This document shows, piece after piece, positions 23,693 to 34,300 of a DNA stretch of 64,000 nucleotides (its first letter is position 1; each line of letters opens with the position of its first letter). The notes beneath the pieces were generated by a model, which saw only the letters and a list, made by a program, of their open reading frames with translations, was not told the origin of the DNA and made no database searches. Source of the DNA: Macrotis lagotis (lineage: Eukaryota; Chordata; Mammalia; Peramelemorphia; Peramelidae). Location of the stretch: positions 627,094,310 through 627,158,309 of the forward strand of contig NC_133666.1 of the NCBI RefSeq assembly GCF_037893015.1. Direction: 5' to 3'. The position numbers and the translations under genes were made by a program.

Positions 23693-23988
23693 GAAGCTAG
23701 ATGGAATAGTAGGTAGACTAGTGGTCCTGAAGGCAAGGAGGACCCGAGTTTAAATCTGACCTCAGATACTTTCTGAGTGACCCTGGGCAAGTCACTTAAC
23801 CCTGATTGCTTCACAGCCAGGGCCATAACCAGTTGTCCTGATTCATTTCTGGTCTCTGGAGCCAGATGACTCTGGAGGAGAAAGTGAGGATGATGACTTA
23901 GCATAGCACCCCTCCACTCAAATCCAATTCATGTCATATCATGGCATCACCAGCCTGATATCATGGTCTTCTTCAAAAACAAAGGACA
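23693..23988 (+). mobile_element. Long marsupial SINE
   Basis: tRNA-like start, then CAGCCAGGGCCATAACCAGT and a TCATGGTCTTCTTCAAAAAC end. Confidence 0.7.
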
Positions 23989-23990
23989 GG

Positions 23991-24132
23991 GGGCGACTAA
24001 GTGGCACAGTGGATAGAGCACTGGCCTTGGAGTCAGGAGTACCTGGGTTCAAATCTGGTCTCAGACACTTAATAATTACCTATCTGTGTGACCTTGGGCA
24101 AGTCACTTAACCCCTGCCTTGCCAAAAAAAAA
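23991..24132 (+). mobile_element. WSINE1-like CORE-SINE
   Basis: Full-length, directly after a long marsupial SINE and before an L1 fragment. Confidence 0.85.
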
Positions 24133-24335
24133 TACAAACATTATAATTATCTTAAAGAATTGGAAATAAGATGAATGGCCACTGAAGAAAAACTAAACAT
24201 TATGATGCAAGAATACAATATTAGATTATTCCACTGAAGTAGCAATAAATAAGAATTTAGAAAAGTACAAAAAGATGCTTATGAATTGATGTAAAATAAG
24301 TAGAACTAAGAGAGTAATATACACTCCTTTACCTC
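24133..24335 (+). mobile_element. L1 3' fragment
   Basis: Resembles the L1 ORF2 end (aagaattggaaataagatg, tgcttatgaattgatgtaaa); a WSINE1-like copy lies directly upstream. Confidence 0.45.
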
Positions 24336-24971
24336 TCCCCACTCCCCTGAATGTCTATCTTCACATTAGCAATGCCTCCCTCCATCTTTACAATTTCCTC
24401 ATGACTCATGAGTTTGTCTCTTAACCTCCATTTGAAGAGGTGCCCATTCCAGTCATACTCATTCCAAACTTATTTCAGTCCATGACTGCATGAATTTTTT
24501 CAGGACTTTGATCCATCCATTGACCCCCTTTTCTTTTCAATTCCCTTTTATGTGTTATCTTCCTCCATAGATTTAAGCTTATATTTATATTTATATAAAT
24601 ATATTTATATTCCTAGAACTTGACATACATCCATCTATCCATTTATCTGTCTATAGTAGAATATAATCCCAGTCACAAAGTCTATTGGTATGGATCTCTC
24701 TCCTGATTGGTGATCAGATGAAGTTTTTGGGAGTAGGAGAAAGATCTCTTCAGTCTCTTTCAAGTTGTCTTCAAATTTTGAGTTGCTTCAGTTTCCAACT
24801 TCAAGAAAAATGGTGGACCAGGCCAACTCTGTTTCAGACTGCTGAAGGAAAAGATTGCATAGAAGCTAACATGAGATGAGCTGGTAGTCACCATCGGGTT
24901 CCTATCCCCAGCTTGCTACATTACAGACTTCAGAGAACATTCCCTTGGAAAAAATCTAGAACTTTGTGTCT

Positions 24972-25048
24972 CTCCTCTCCCCTCCCCTCCCCTCCCCTCC
25001 CCTCCCCTCCCCCTCCCCTCCCCTCCCCTCCTCTCCTCTCCTCTCTCA
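24972..25048. repeat. (CTCCC)n minisatellite
   Basis: About 75 nt of pure pyrimidine made of CCCCT units, G-run-rich on the minus strand. Confidence 0.95.
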
Positions 25049-25549
25049 TTATCTCATTACCTTTTAAAGAACTCCTTCATCCTGGATTGTCTTCTATATA
25101 ATCTCCTCTGTATAACTTTTCTGATCTCTGCTTTACTACTGATTTTGATAAATTGGTTTCCTTTGATAATTGCTATATGTGTTCATTGTGGAACTGGTAT
25201 TTGGAGGGCAAATCCCTAAAAGACCTTGGATCCTCCTTCTCTTCCAATGTGAAATAGTGACCAGATGTTGGCTTGAACCTGAAACTCACATCCTTTAAAT
25301 AAATAATACTCATGGGAGCTGATAAATATAATTCTATCCCAGTACCTCCTTTCTCTGAAGAGAACAGAGTCATAGCCTCTGACCCCACTTTTTTGCTTCC
25401 TCCCCTAGCAGGAATTGAAGTTTCCCTTTGAGAAGGAGGTGAGAAGAGATCTGAGATATCTATTCTGCTTCCCTTTTAGGCACATGACGCCTCCACACTA
25501 CATGTAGGGAGACAGACCTTTTAAATATGTAGGTTCTTGCTACAAATCT

Positions 25550-25602
25550 ATCTCTATCTGTCTGTCTATCTATCTATCTATCTTTCTATCATCTATCTAT
25601 CT
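25550..25602. repeat. (CTAT)n microsatellite
   Basis: CTAT/CTGT tetranucleotide units. Confidence 0.9.
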
Positions 25603-25852
25603 TGATTACAATATAATCATAATGACTAAACTTGTCACTGAAAGAAAAATTTAAAAATCCACCTCCGCCTCTCCTTTGTAGAGGTGGGGTCTATAGAGGG
25701 GGAACATATTTAGATTTGGTTCATGGTTCTGGTTATTTTTACTGAACTGATTTTTTCTTTCTTTTTTTTATTCTTTGTTACAAGGATTGGCTCATTGGTC
25801 AGGGGAGAGAAGAGGGACATATTCTGAGGGGAAGGTGATAAAAACAAAAGTT

Positions 25853-25905
25853 AGATATTTAGATAGCTAGATAGAGAGATAGAGATAGATAGATGAATAG
25901 ATAAG
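25853..25905. repeat. (TAGA)n microsatellite
   Basis: GATA-type tetranucleotide units, imperfect. Confidence 0.85.
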
Positions 25906-26579
25906 AAAATGGGGAGGAGATAGGTCATTCCTGGCAGACTGGCAGTGCCCTCCAGAACTGTTTTATTGGGAGGGTAGAACAGTGCCAGAAGAATTATGAT
26001 GGGACAGAAAGTGGGGACCCAGGCAGGCTCCCTGCTGGTGAGAAGCATAGGAAAGAGGAATTTGGTCGAGCAGAGCAGGGAGTCAAAGAATGGATGCTGA
26101 GAGCAGACAAAGCAAACATTAACAACAAGACACAACCTCTATTAGTGCCTAGAGATCGGGAGGGCAGGGCAGAGTTGGCAGCTGCTCAAGAGGACGGTAG
26201 GGTAACCCTGAGGCTTCTCTAATCCTCCCTGGTGCAGCCTGGGGATAGGATGAGGTCAGGTTTGAAAGGTTTTGTAGCTGTGAGGCCCAGTGGATTGCCA
26301 GATGGAAACGGAGCCTGTCGGGCCAAGAACGCAGTGGACCAAATTTCGGGGGGGGGGGGTGTCTCTTTATGGCAAACTCTAACATGTACGTGTTTTTGTC
26401 TCCGTCTCTACAAGTTGACTTCTTTTGCTGGTCTTTGCAGTGTCCCGGGGGTGTCCTGGAGCCAGCTCTCACTCTGCTGCATTTTCAGTGGGACCCCAGA
26501 ACTGGACACACTTGGGGTACTTTTATTGTGTTGATTTCTAGCTAACTGACAGCGTCAATTACACAAATTAAACCTAAAA

Positions 26580-27260
26580 GCAGGCGCGCGTTGTTTCCCT
26601 CGGGACGGTCCGGTTGTTAAATACCGTGCATCCCACCTCTGGGGTGGCCTGTACCTGCGTTTACCTGGGTGCAGAACTTTCGGGGGGCTCGGCTGCAGGG
26701 CCCGGCGCGCTTCTCCCCCCAGCCCCCGCCCCTGGGTGTCCTAGCCGGGGAGCCGGGCCGGCGCCGGGCCCGCCGCCCCCACCCGCGCCCCTCTCTGCCG
26801 CCCCCTTCCCCGGCTGGGAAGCGAAGCCTCCTCATTAACACCAGCCGCTCTCTTGAGCGAGCATTTCACACTTCTCGGCTCTCGCCCCGTCTGCTGCTGC
26901 CGTCAGCGATTGATTCCCTCCCCACTCCCCCGCCCCGCACCCCGTCTTCGCAGGGTGACAGATGGGAAGAAGAAATAGAGAGGAGAAAAGGAGAGAGGTT
27001 GGCTGTCTGAGCTGATTGATGGGGCCCGAGTCAAAACCACCCGTCCCAGGAAAACAGGGAGGGGATGGGGGAACAGGGGCAAGGTCGGGGCTGGACCCTC
27101 CCCCCGGGGCACCCCTCCACCACCACCACGGCCCTCTACTGGGAACGCCGGGCAACCCCTCCTTTTGCCCCAAGGGAGCGCCCATGTACTGTGGTGGAAA
27201 GAACCATCACCCTTCCTTCCCTCCTCTGGGGTATGGCTTGGCTGCTTAGTTGCTGCCTCG
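26580..27260. promoter_or_regulatory. Orphan CpG island
   Basis: GC-rich, CpG-dense block in otherwise AT-rich repeat DNA. No open frame in it resembles a known protein. Human synteny would place the SYCE2 promoter on this side of FARSA, but that is inference only. Confidence 0.6.
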
Positions 27261-27337
27261 CACCCCAATTTACCAAGCATCTTTGTCAACTGAGTCTAAA
27301 CCGAACCCTGAACAAGCTCTCCTGATGAGCAGCTGAA

Positions 27338-27360
27338 GCTTCAGTGGGGTCCACTGAAGC
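27338..27360. other. Perfect 10-bp stem with 3-nt loop
   Basis: GCTTCAGTGG, GGT, CCACTGAAGC. It overlaps the palindrome CTGAAGCTTCAG at 27333-27344. No T-run follows. Confidence 0.7.
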
Positions 27361-28029
27361 CCGGCTCAGGTGCCTCCCATCGTCTGCAAAACAATCCTGC
27401 CCCCCCAACCCAGTCCTTCTGCTCCTTTTGTTTTTTTCCTTTTTAACTGGACCCGGTATTTCATTCCAGTGAGGAAATTCTCTCTTCTCTTGCAGACCAA
27501 CATCTGCTCAGCAACTGACAGTGTGAGGGAGCTGCCAGAACTTCCATGATGTACCCTCAGTTAAGCAGCCAGTAACTGTCAGAGTCAGGAATTGAAACCG
27601 GGTCTTCTTGACTTAGAAGCCGTCCCTCTGTCTACATAGAAAACCAAGCTGCCTCTCAACTTTGGGTGTCTTTGTACGGACCTTAATATGTATTTTATGA
27701 TTAAATTATCTTTCACATATGATATTCATGAGCCACTGCAGTTGCTTGCTGAGAATGTTAAAAAAAAAAATTCATTCCCTCCCCCCCCCAAAAAAAAACC
27801 CTCTAAAATAAATGGTCTGAAGACCAATTACAAAACACCAATAACAAAGGAAACAGCTGAGCCAGGAAGAATCTTTGAAAACCAAAATGACCAAGTTTTT
27901 AGTTGGGCTCCAGGGCCATAATTTGGTCAAATGGCCTTGACTCTAGACTGTGATCTTGAAGGTTGGAATGGAAATTTTTCTTTGGAAGCTAGGGCTAGGA
28001 GCTTTGCTTTTAGTAATGATGATGATGAT

Positions 28030-28322
28030 GATGATATTTGTCCTTCATTTTTCAAAGACCAGAACATCAGGGAGGTGATGCCATGACAAGCACATGAATT
28101 GGATCTGAGTGAGGGGGTGCTGTGCTCAGGTCACCAGTCTCACTTTCTCCTCTATGGCCATGGTCCAATGGCCAGATATGAATCAAGACAACTGGAGATG
28201 GCCCTGGATGATCTGCTCAGGTTGCACTGCTAGTAAGAGTGAAATGTCTGAGGCTGCACTCGAACTCCCATGCTCCTGATTCCAAGGCCAATGCTTTATC
28301 TACCATACCCCCTAGCTGCCCT
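28030..28322 (-). mobile_element. Long marsupial SINE
   Basis: Antisense; TTGTCCTTCATTTTTCAAAG left end and ACCCCCTAGCTGCCC right end, next to a (GAT)n microsatellite at 28,011-28,036. Confidence 0.7.
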
Positions 28323-28904
28323 TAGGAGCTTTGATTTTAGATGACAGATAACTTCTCTTAATTAAAAATGTAAAGTACATAAGAAGGGATACATGTGTGC
28401 ATCTATATACAACTCCAAAATAACGTGTTAACAAGTTTATTAGAATGACAGTAGTGGCATTTGTCTATGATGTCTCTGTCTCTCTCTCTCTCTCTGGGCT
28501 GCTCCCAATTCCTCCTCTCACTGGCAACTTGGGTCCCATAGCTCTCCTCTGTAGCTTTTAAGGGGATGGGTTTTTAAGACTATCACAAGTCCTCAGCTTT
28601 TGTGCTGCCTAATACTGATTAACAAGGTCATAGACATTAGCTTTTACAAGGGGACACTTACTGAGAAGGTATAGAAAGGGCAGATATTAGAAAACATCTC
28701 CTGGGGTAAAGGAGTGGGAAGTTTCCTTTCCCTTTGAATGCAAAAAGGTCCTGGGGAGAAGTGGTTTTAAGGCAAAAGGACAAAGGTGGACAGACCAATA
28801 TAAGGAACACAGGGCAAAAGAGTACTCTAAAATTCCTGGGGAACACTATATTCCTCTAGACATTGTCCTTAATTGAAGGGTAGGTAGCATACAAGCCTTA
28901 GGGT

Positions 28905-29095
28905 GAGAGGAAGTGTGGTACAGGTGAAAGAACAATGGATTGAGAGTCAGATAATCCCTAACTCAGAAGTTATTACTTGGATGACTATGGCCGAGTCACT
29001 TACTTCTCTACAACTCTGTTTCCTTGTGTACAAAATGAGAAAGCTGGACTAGCTGGCCTGTTTTAAGCCTGTTCTATTATTCTATTAGGATAATA
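28905..29095 (+). mobile_element. MIR relic
   Basis: GAGTCAGATAATCCCTAAC ... CTGTTTCCTTGTGTACAAAA pattern. Confidence 0.55.
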
Positions 29096-29629
29096 TGTCT
29101 GCTCTAAAATCTATTATCCCGGGAGGACTTAGGTTCAAATCTTGCCTTGGACACTTTATGGAATCCCCCTTGTGGATTTTGTGACACTAACCAAATCACC
29201 AAGCTTCATTTTCTCCTCTGTAAAAGGGGTATTATTAGGAGCTTTGCCTTCAGCCAGGATCAGATTAAAGGAATAAAGCATTTATGAAACAGTAGGACGC
29301 TATGCTAAGTGCCACTGACAAAGTTAGTAAGATAGTTCACATTATTGCCTGGTTCCTTCTGAATCCTTCCTATCCAAGCAAGCATTCAACCAGGTCCTGA
29401 AGAAGTGATGATTCCTATTTAAGGAGGTGGCATGGGGAATTTACCTTAATACTCATCAAGTCTAATTAGCTACTTCCTAACTTGTCTTTATTGAAGATTT
29501 CCTGATCTCATCTGTCTCTCCCCAACAACCATTGGACCAGATCCTACCCCAGCACCTCTATTATTTATTGTCCTTTTGGCAAAGCATATTAACAGTTTCC
29601 AAAAGAACTTCAGCTATTGACAACCATAT

Positions 29630-30005
29630 GAAAGATGACTCCAAATCACTATGAGAAATGCAAATCAGAATGTTCCTAAGGTTGTGGCTCCCACTCAGAA
29701 AATTGGCAAAGATAACAAAAGATGGGAAGCCAGCGTTGGAGGGCTTGTGGAATGACAGACATGCTAATTTTTTTTTGGTGGGGCTCCAAATAGGTCCAAC
29801 CATTGTGGAAAACAATTTGGAACTAGGCTAACTGGGTATCTTAATCTAAAAATCCCACTACCTAGCACATTATTTCAAAATCAAACCTTTATAGTTATAG
29901 CAATACTGTTTACAGTAGTGAAGAACTGGACACAAAGTAGATAGAGATTAGGTAATTATAAAATAATTTATGGAACATTTAATGTCTGACTGCAGCCTAA
30001 GAAGC
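29630..30005 (+). mobile_element. L1 ORF2 3' fragment
   Basis: Resembles the L1 ORF2 region with WNDRHANF / GLQIGPTIVENNLE-type coding remnants (29,690-29,830) followed by an aagaactggacacaaagtag stretch. Degenerate. Confidence 0.5.
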
Positions 30006-30376
30006 AATGAATATGAAAAATACAGAGAAGCAGGGAAGACAAGTACTTTCCTCTACCTCTTGTTCACTCCAGATTCCAAAACATAAGGGGGATGGCAGTG
30101 GATCTAGTCCCTTCTAATGTATTTTTAGGTAGGCACTTGATCTCTGGGACTCAGCTCTAATATCTGTAAATATGGGTATTGGACGAGATAAACTCTGAGT
30201 TCTTTTAGCAATAAATCCAGGGTTGATCGATTACTGCTACTATCTCACTTAGAATACCAAAAAAACCCTCCCCAAACCAGGTAATGCTACATGATAGGAT
30301 CCCCTGACATTAGCAAGGGAAGAGCAAGGATTAGGATCAGGTGCTAATGTCAACTTCTATAAAAAATGCCCTCCTG

Positions 30377-30517
30377 GGGGGGCAGCTAGGTGGTACAGTG
30401 GATAGAGCACTAGCCCTGGAGTCAGGAGTACCTGAGTTCAAATGTGGCTTCAGACACTTAATAATTACCTAGCTGTGTTATCTTGGGCAAGCCACTTAAC
30501 CCCATTGCCTTGCAAAA
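30377..30517 (+). mobile_element. WSINE1-like CORE-SINE with target-site duplication
   Basis: AAAAAATGCCCTCCTG at 30361-30376 and 30518-30533. Confidence 0.92.
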
Positions 30518-30940
30518 AAAAAATGCCCTCCTGATCAGTTCCACCCAACCTTATTTTTCCTGAAAGTTATAAAACTCGGTAGCTATCCTTCAAGTACCAT
30601 GACTTTCCCTTGGTCTGTGAGGGATGTCCCCCCCCTTCCCAGGATGTAAGTCACCACCACTATCACTATGCAAGAGTGGAACAGACCCCAAAATTGGTTG
30701 TCTTCTCAGATGAAAAGCTCTCAAATACCACCTGGAAAAGGGATCCCAAAGATCTCCAGACAAGCAAGTGGGTTATCAGGCCAAGGTCCAAACTACTGAG
30801 GCAGAGGCTTAGGTCAGCCAGTTGGAGGAGCTGGGTGGACATGTGCCCTTCCTGACACCTTAGAGAAGACAGGTATACAGAACACTTCCCCCATACCCAC
30901 TCCTAGAAGAAAGCTTACTAGGCAAAGGAATCAGAACTAC

Positions 30941-30946
30941 TTTATT
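30941..30946 (-). terminator. FARSA: FARSA poly(A) signal
   Basis: TTTATT on the plus strand reads AATAAA on the minus strand, about 440 nt after the FARSA stop codon. It is the first canonical signal downstream of the stop that I noticed, so the transcript probably ends near 30,920-30,930. Confidence 0.6.
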
Positions 30947-31384
30947 CATCAACAGATGTCTGGTGGCTGACTTGGTTGAGACATGGAAAGTATGGATGGA
31001 TGCCAGCTCAGGTGAGGGTAAGAAATAAATTCTGACTCAGGTGGACATGCTGGGGGGTCCAGCCCTATTATGAAGAGGAAGGATGTCCTGGCAAGGAAAC
31101 CAGGATGTGGAGAGGGAAAAGTCCAGGCTTGGCTCTTCAGAAGATAAATATGTAGGAGAGGAGTGGTCAGGCAGAGGCTATAGGCCCAGCTAAGTTCCAA
31201 ATATTTAACTGTCCAAGTGTTGAAACGAGATGATAGTCCAAGTTGAAGAGGGGCCCAGGTTGGCTCCAGATACACAGGGAAGTCGCAAGGGCCCAAGGTC
31301 TCAGATCCAGATGTCCAAGCACAGACCAAATGCGTGCTATGTGAATACATGGGGTGGGGGATCCAATGGGTGAGGAGGCAAGGA

Positions 31385-34300
31385 CTAGGTGTCCAGGCGG
31401 CACAGTGGGCTGTCATATACCATCTGCAGGTTCACTTTATGTCCCACCAATTCTCGGATGTTGTTGATGCCGTACTTGATCATGGTGGGTCTAGGGGAGT
31501 GGGTCAGGGATTAAAGGTGGGTCTACTGGGATCCTGAGTTACACATACACATACACAGCTACACATCAGTCACTCATAATCACCCTCAGTCTCATGAGGT
31601 CATGAAACAGTATTGGTCATAGCAACACACATACCAAACACCAACCTCAGTCACACAATTACAGCTAACACTTACAGCATCTATAGTCTATAATCACATA
31701 CTTACCTTTCCAGGGAAAGGCCCCAGGCAATGACAGACACACCTTCTGGCAGCCCCATGGGCAGGAGCATTTCTGGCCTGAAGACCCCTGAGTTCCCCAC
31801 CTCTACCCACTTCTTCAAACCTGGGAAGAAAGAGAAGGCAGAAGATGAAATTACAATTACAACAGCCCTTCTTCCCCTCCCCCCCACCAAGGAATCCATA
31901 ACGCCCAGACAATTCCAGGGATTAGCTTTCCTTACACCTACAGGCTGCCCTGAACTTGAGACCTAAAAATCCCCTTCCTGGACAGATTTCCTAGGTCTGG
32001 ATCATCTTAGAGGAGTGGAGAGCACCTCTGCCTCATCCAGCAGCTGTCTGGTGAGAACTCTATGCAGCTCCTGCCCATTTTTCTGTCTCTGCACCCATCC
32101 TTAAGATCTCTTAGCTCTGTCTGATCCTGTTCTTCCTCTCAAGGCTACTAGATATTCACTCCAATTCTTCCTCCAAATCTGCTTACCTTGATGGTAACTG
32201 AAGACCTCCATGCTGGGTTCAGTGTAAGGGTTGTAGGCTGGTTTGAAGCGCAGGTGTGTAATGCCTGGGGAGCAGGTGGGAAAGAAGAGCTAACTAGCCT
32301 CCCAGTCCCCTGGTCTTTGTGGAAGGGGATTCTCTGTGGTTGGTCATGCCATAGCCCTTTCCACCCTATTGGGAATCCCTCTTACCAAGTTTGGTAAAGA
32401 ACTCTTTGAGGATGCCCATGAGGTGACCCAGGGTAAGGCCATAGTCAGCTACTACACCCTCAATCTGGTGGAACTCAGCCAGGTGGGTGGCATCCAACGT
32501 CTCATTACGGAAAACTCGGTCAATGGAGAAGTACTTGGCTGGGGAGAAGGGCTTCTAGAGAGACAGGATGAAGATTCACCTCAGTCAATTAGAATGATGA
32601 GAAGTCGAAGTGGCAGAACTTAAGAAACCAGTTGGATAGCCAGGGAAGGGGACTGGTCAAGTCACAGGGACACATGGAGATGGAGAGACAAACAACAGGA
32701 CCACACAGACTAATCACAGAAATGGTCTATCCTGGGCACATAAACTAGATCCATTTATAACTCTGGCAAGGATTATTTTACACATTCTGTTCCTTCTAAG
32801 TTGATATTCAAATGGTCAATTTGGCTCCTAAGGAAAACACTATCCAGACATACCCCCTGGATTCCTCATCTTGACTGGTCAGACAAGGAACCATACCATT
32901 AAGGTGGCAATGGGCTTTAAAATGACTAACTGGATATTGCCACAGCTTCTGCAAAACATTCTGCCAATGGTCACTGGCAGCTGCACTTGAGACCTACGCA
33001 GGATCAAGGGCATGGAAAAGGAACTAGAGGCAAGGGAGCAGGTGTCTTAGATAGATGTACAAGAAACCACTGGCCTGGTAAGAGAATTCACCTTGGACTA
33101 ACGCACAAGCAATATATCCTTATCCTACCGACAACTTTCCATTGTCATTTGATTATTATCTACTCTGTGGAGTGATTACACATGCACAAACCTACACTCG
33201 TATCTATCCACATGTATATAACATATACTCAAGTGAGCTTGATCTTGAATTTTTTGAGTCTCTAATAAATGCTGCTAGGACTCAAAATCAAGGTCACTTG
33301 TTACTTTCTATATCAGAAACCTAAGTCAGTGAACTTATACAATGATTTTAAAGAGAAGTGAGCTGGGGCGGCTAGGTGGCGCAGTAGATAAAGCACTGGC
33401 CCTGGAGTCAGGAGGACCCAAGTTCAAATCTGGCCTCTGACACTTAACAATTACCTAGCTGTGTGAAGCCACTTACCCCTATTTGCCTTGCAAAAATAAA
33501 AAATAAAAAAGAGAAGTGAGTTAACATAGGGAATGGACTATCCTTACACACCTGCTGGGCAAGGCGATAGAGTGCCCGGGCACTGGCAGCTGTAGTGTGT
33601 GTCCGTAGGAGGTTTTTCTGAGCCTCCTCCATCTTCCAGTCATATTTGTATCTGAGGGAAAAACAGAAATGAGAGGTACACTCATTCTTCCTCTATCCCC
33701 TCCCAACCTCCACCTCTGCAATTCCCACCCCATTCAGGCTCTCACCCCTGAGAACCGTAGCCACCCTGAGAGTGAATCCGCTTCACACGCTCCACATAAT
33801 CCATAGGAAAAGTCAGGGCCTCTGCTGGGTCTGGAAAGAAAGGGAGAAGATGAAGTAACACAAGAGACCAGAGGGAGGAGGTGATGCTAAAAACAACAAT
33901 ATGGGGCAGCTAGGTGGCGCAGAAGATAGAACACCGGCCCTGGAGTCAGGAGGACCTGAGTTCCAATCCAGCCTCAGACACTTAATAATGACCTAGCTGT
34001 GTGGCCTTGGGCAAGCCACTTAACCCCAGTGCCTTGCAAAAACTAAAAAAACAAAAAACAACAACAACAACAACAAATCCAATATCTGCCCCATAGTGCT
34101 TGAAGGTGTACAAAGCACTTTATGCTTCGTATCTGAATATTATCTCTATTTTACAGATAGGAAAACTAAGGCTCAGAAAGGTTAGTGACTTGTCACCCAA
34201 GCAGCAGGTGGCAGAGACTGGGTTAGAGTCTCAAATTTCTTGACTCCAAGCCTAGCTCTAAGCCTGTTCCTCTTCAAAGGGAATCTAGAAGGTCCAGGGA

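Larger units (their letters stand above)
24340..26579. other. Gene-free stretch
   Basis: Simple repeats (listed separately) in AT-rich DNA. No coding resemblance on either strand. Confidence 0.5.

Noticed and set aside
25550-25905. Direct repeats resembling a CRISPR array
   Set aside because: Tetranucleotide microsatellites in a mammalian genome; no spacer structure.
26617-27289. Several 70-130 codon frames on both strands in the orphan island
   Set aside because: Pro/Arg/Gly-rich, overlapping in all frames, no family resemblance; treated as composition artefacts.
30610-30855. 81-codon plus-strand frame (DEKLSNTTWKRDPKDLQTSKW)
   Set aside because: Looks protein-like locally but has no family resemblance and lies at the end of the FARSA 3' flank; insufficient support.
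22000-30900. SYCE2 exons expected by synteny
   Set aside because: I looked for minus-strand matches to the conserved coiled-coil segment (SSIDILQKRAQELIENIN) and saw none; not reported as a gene.
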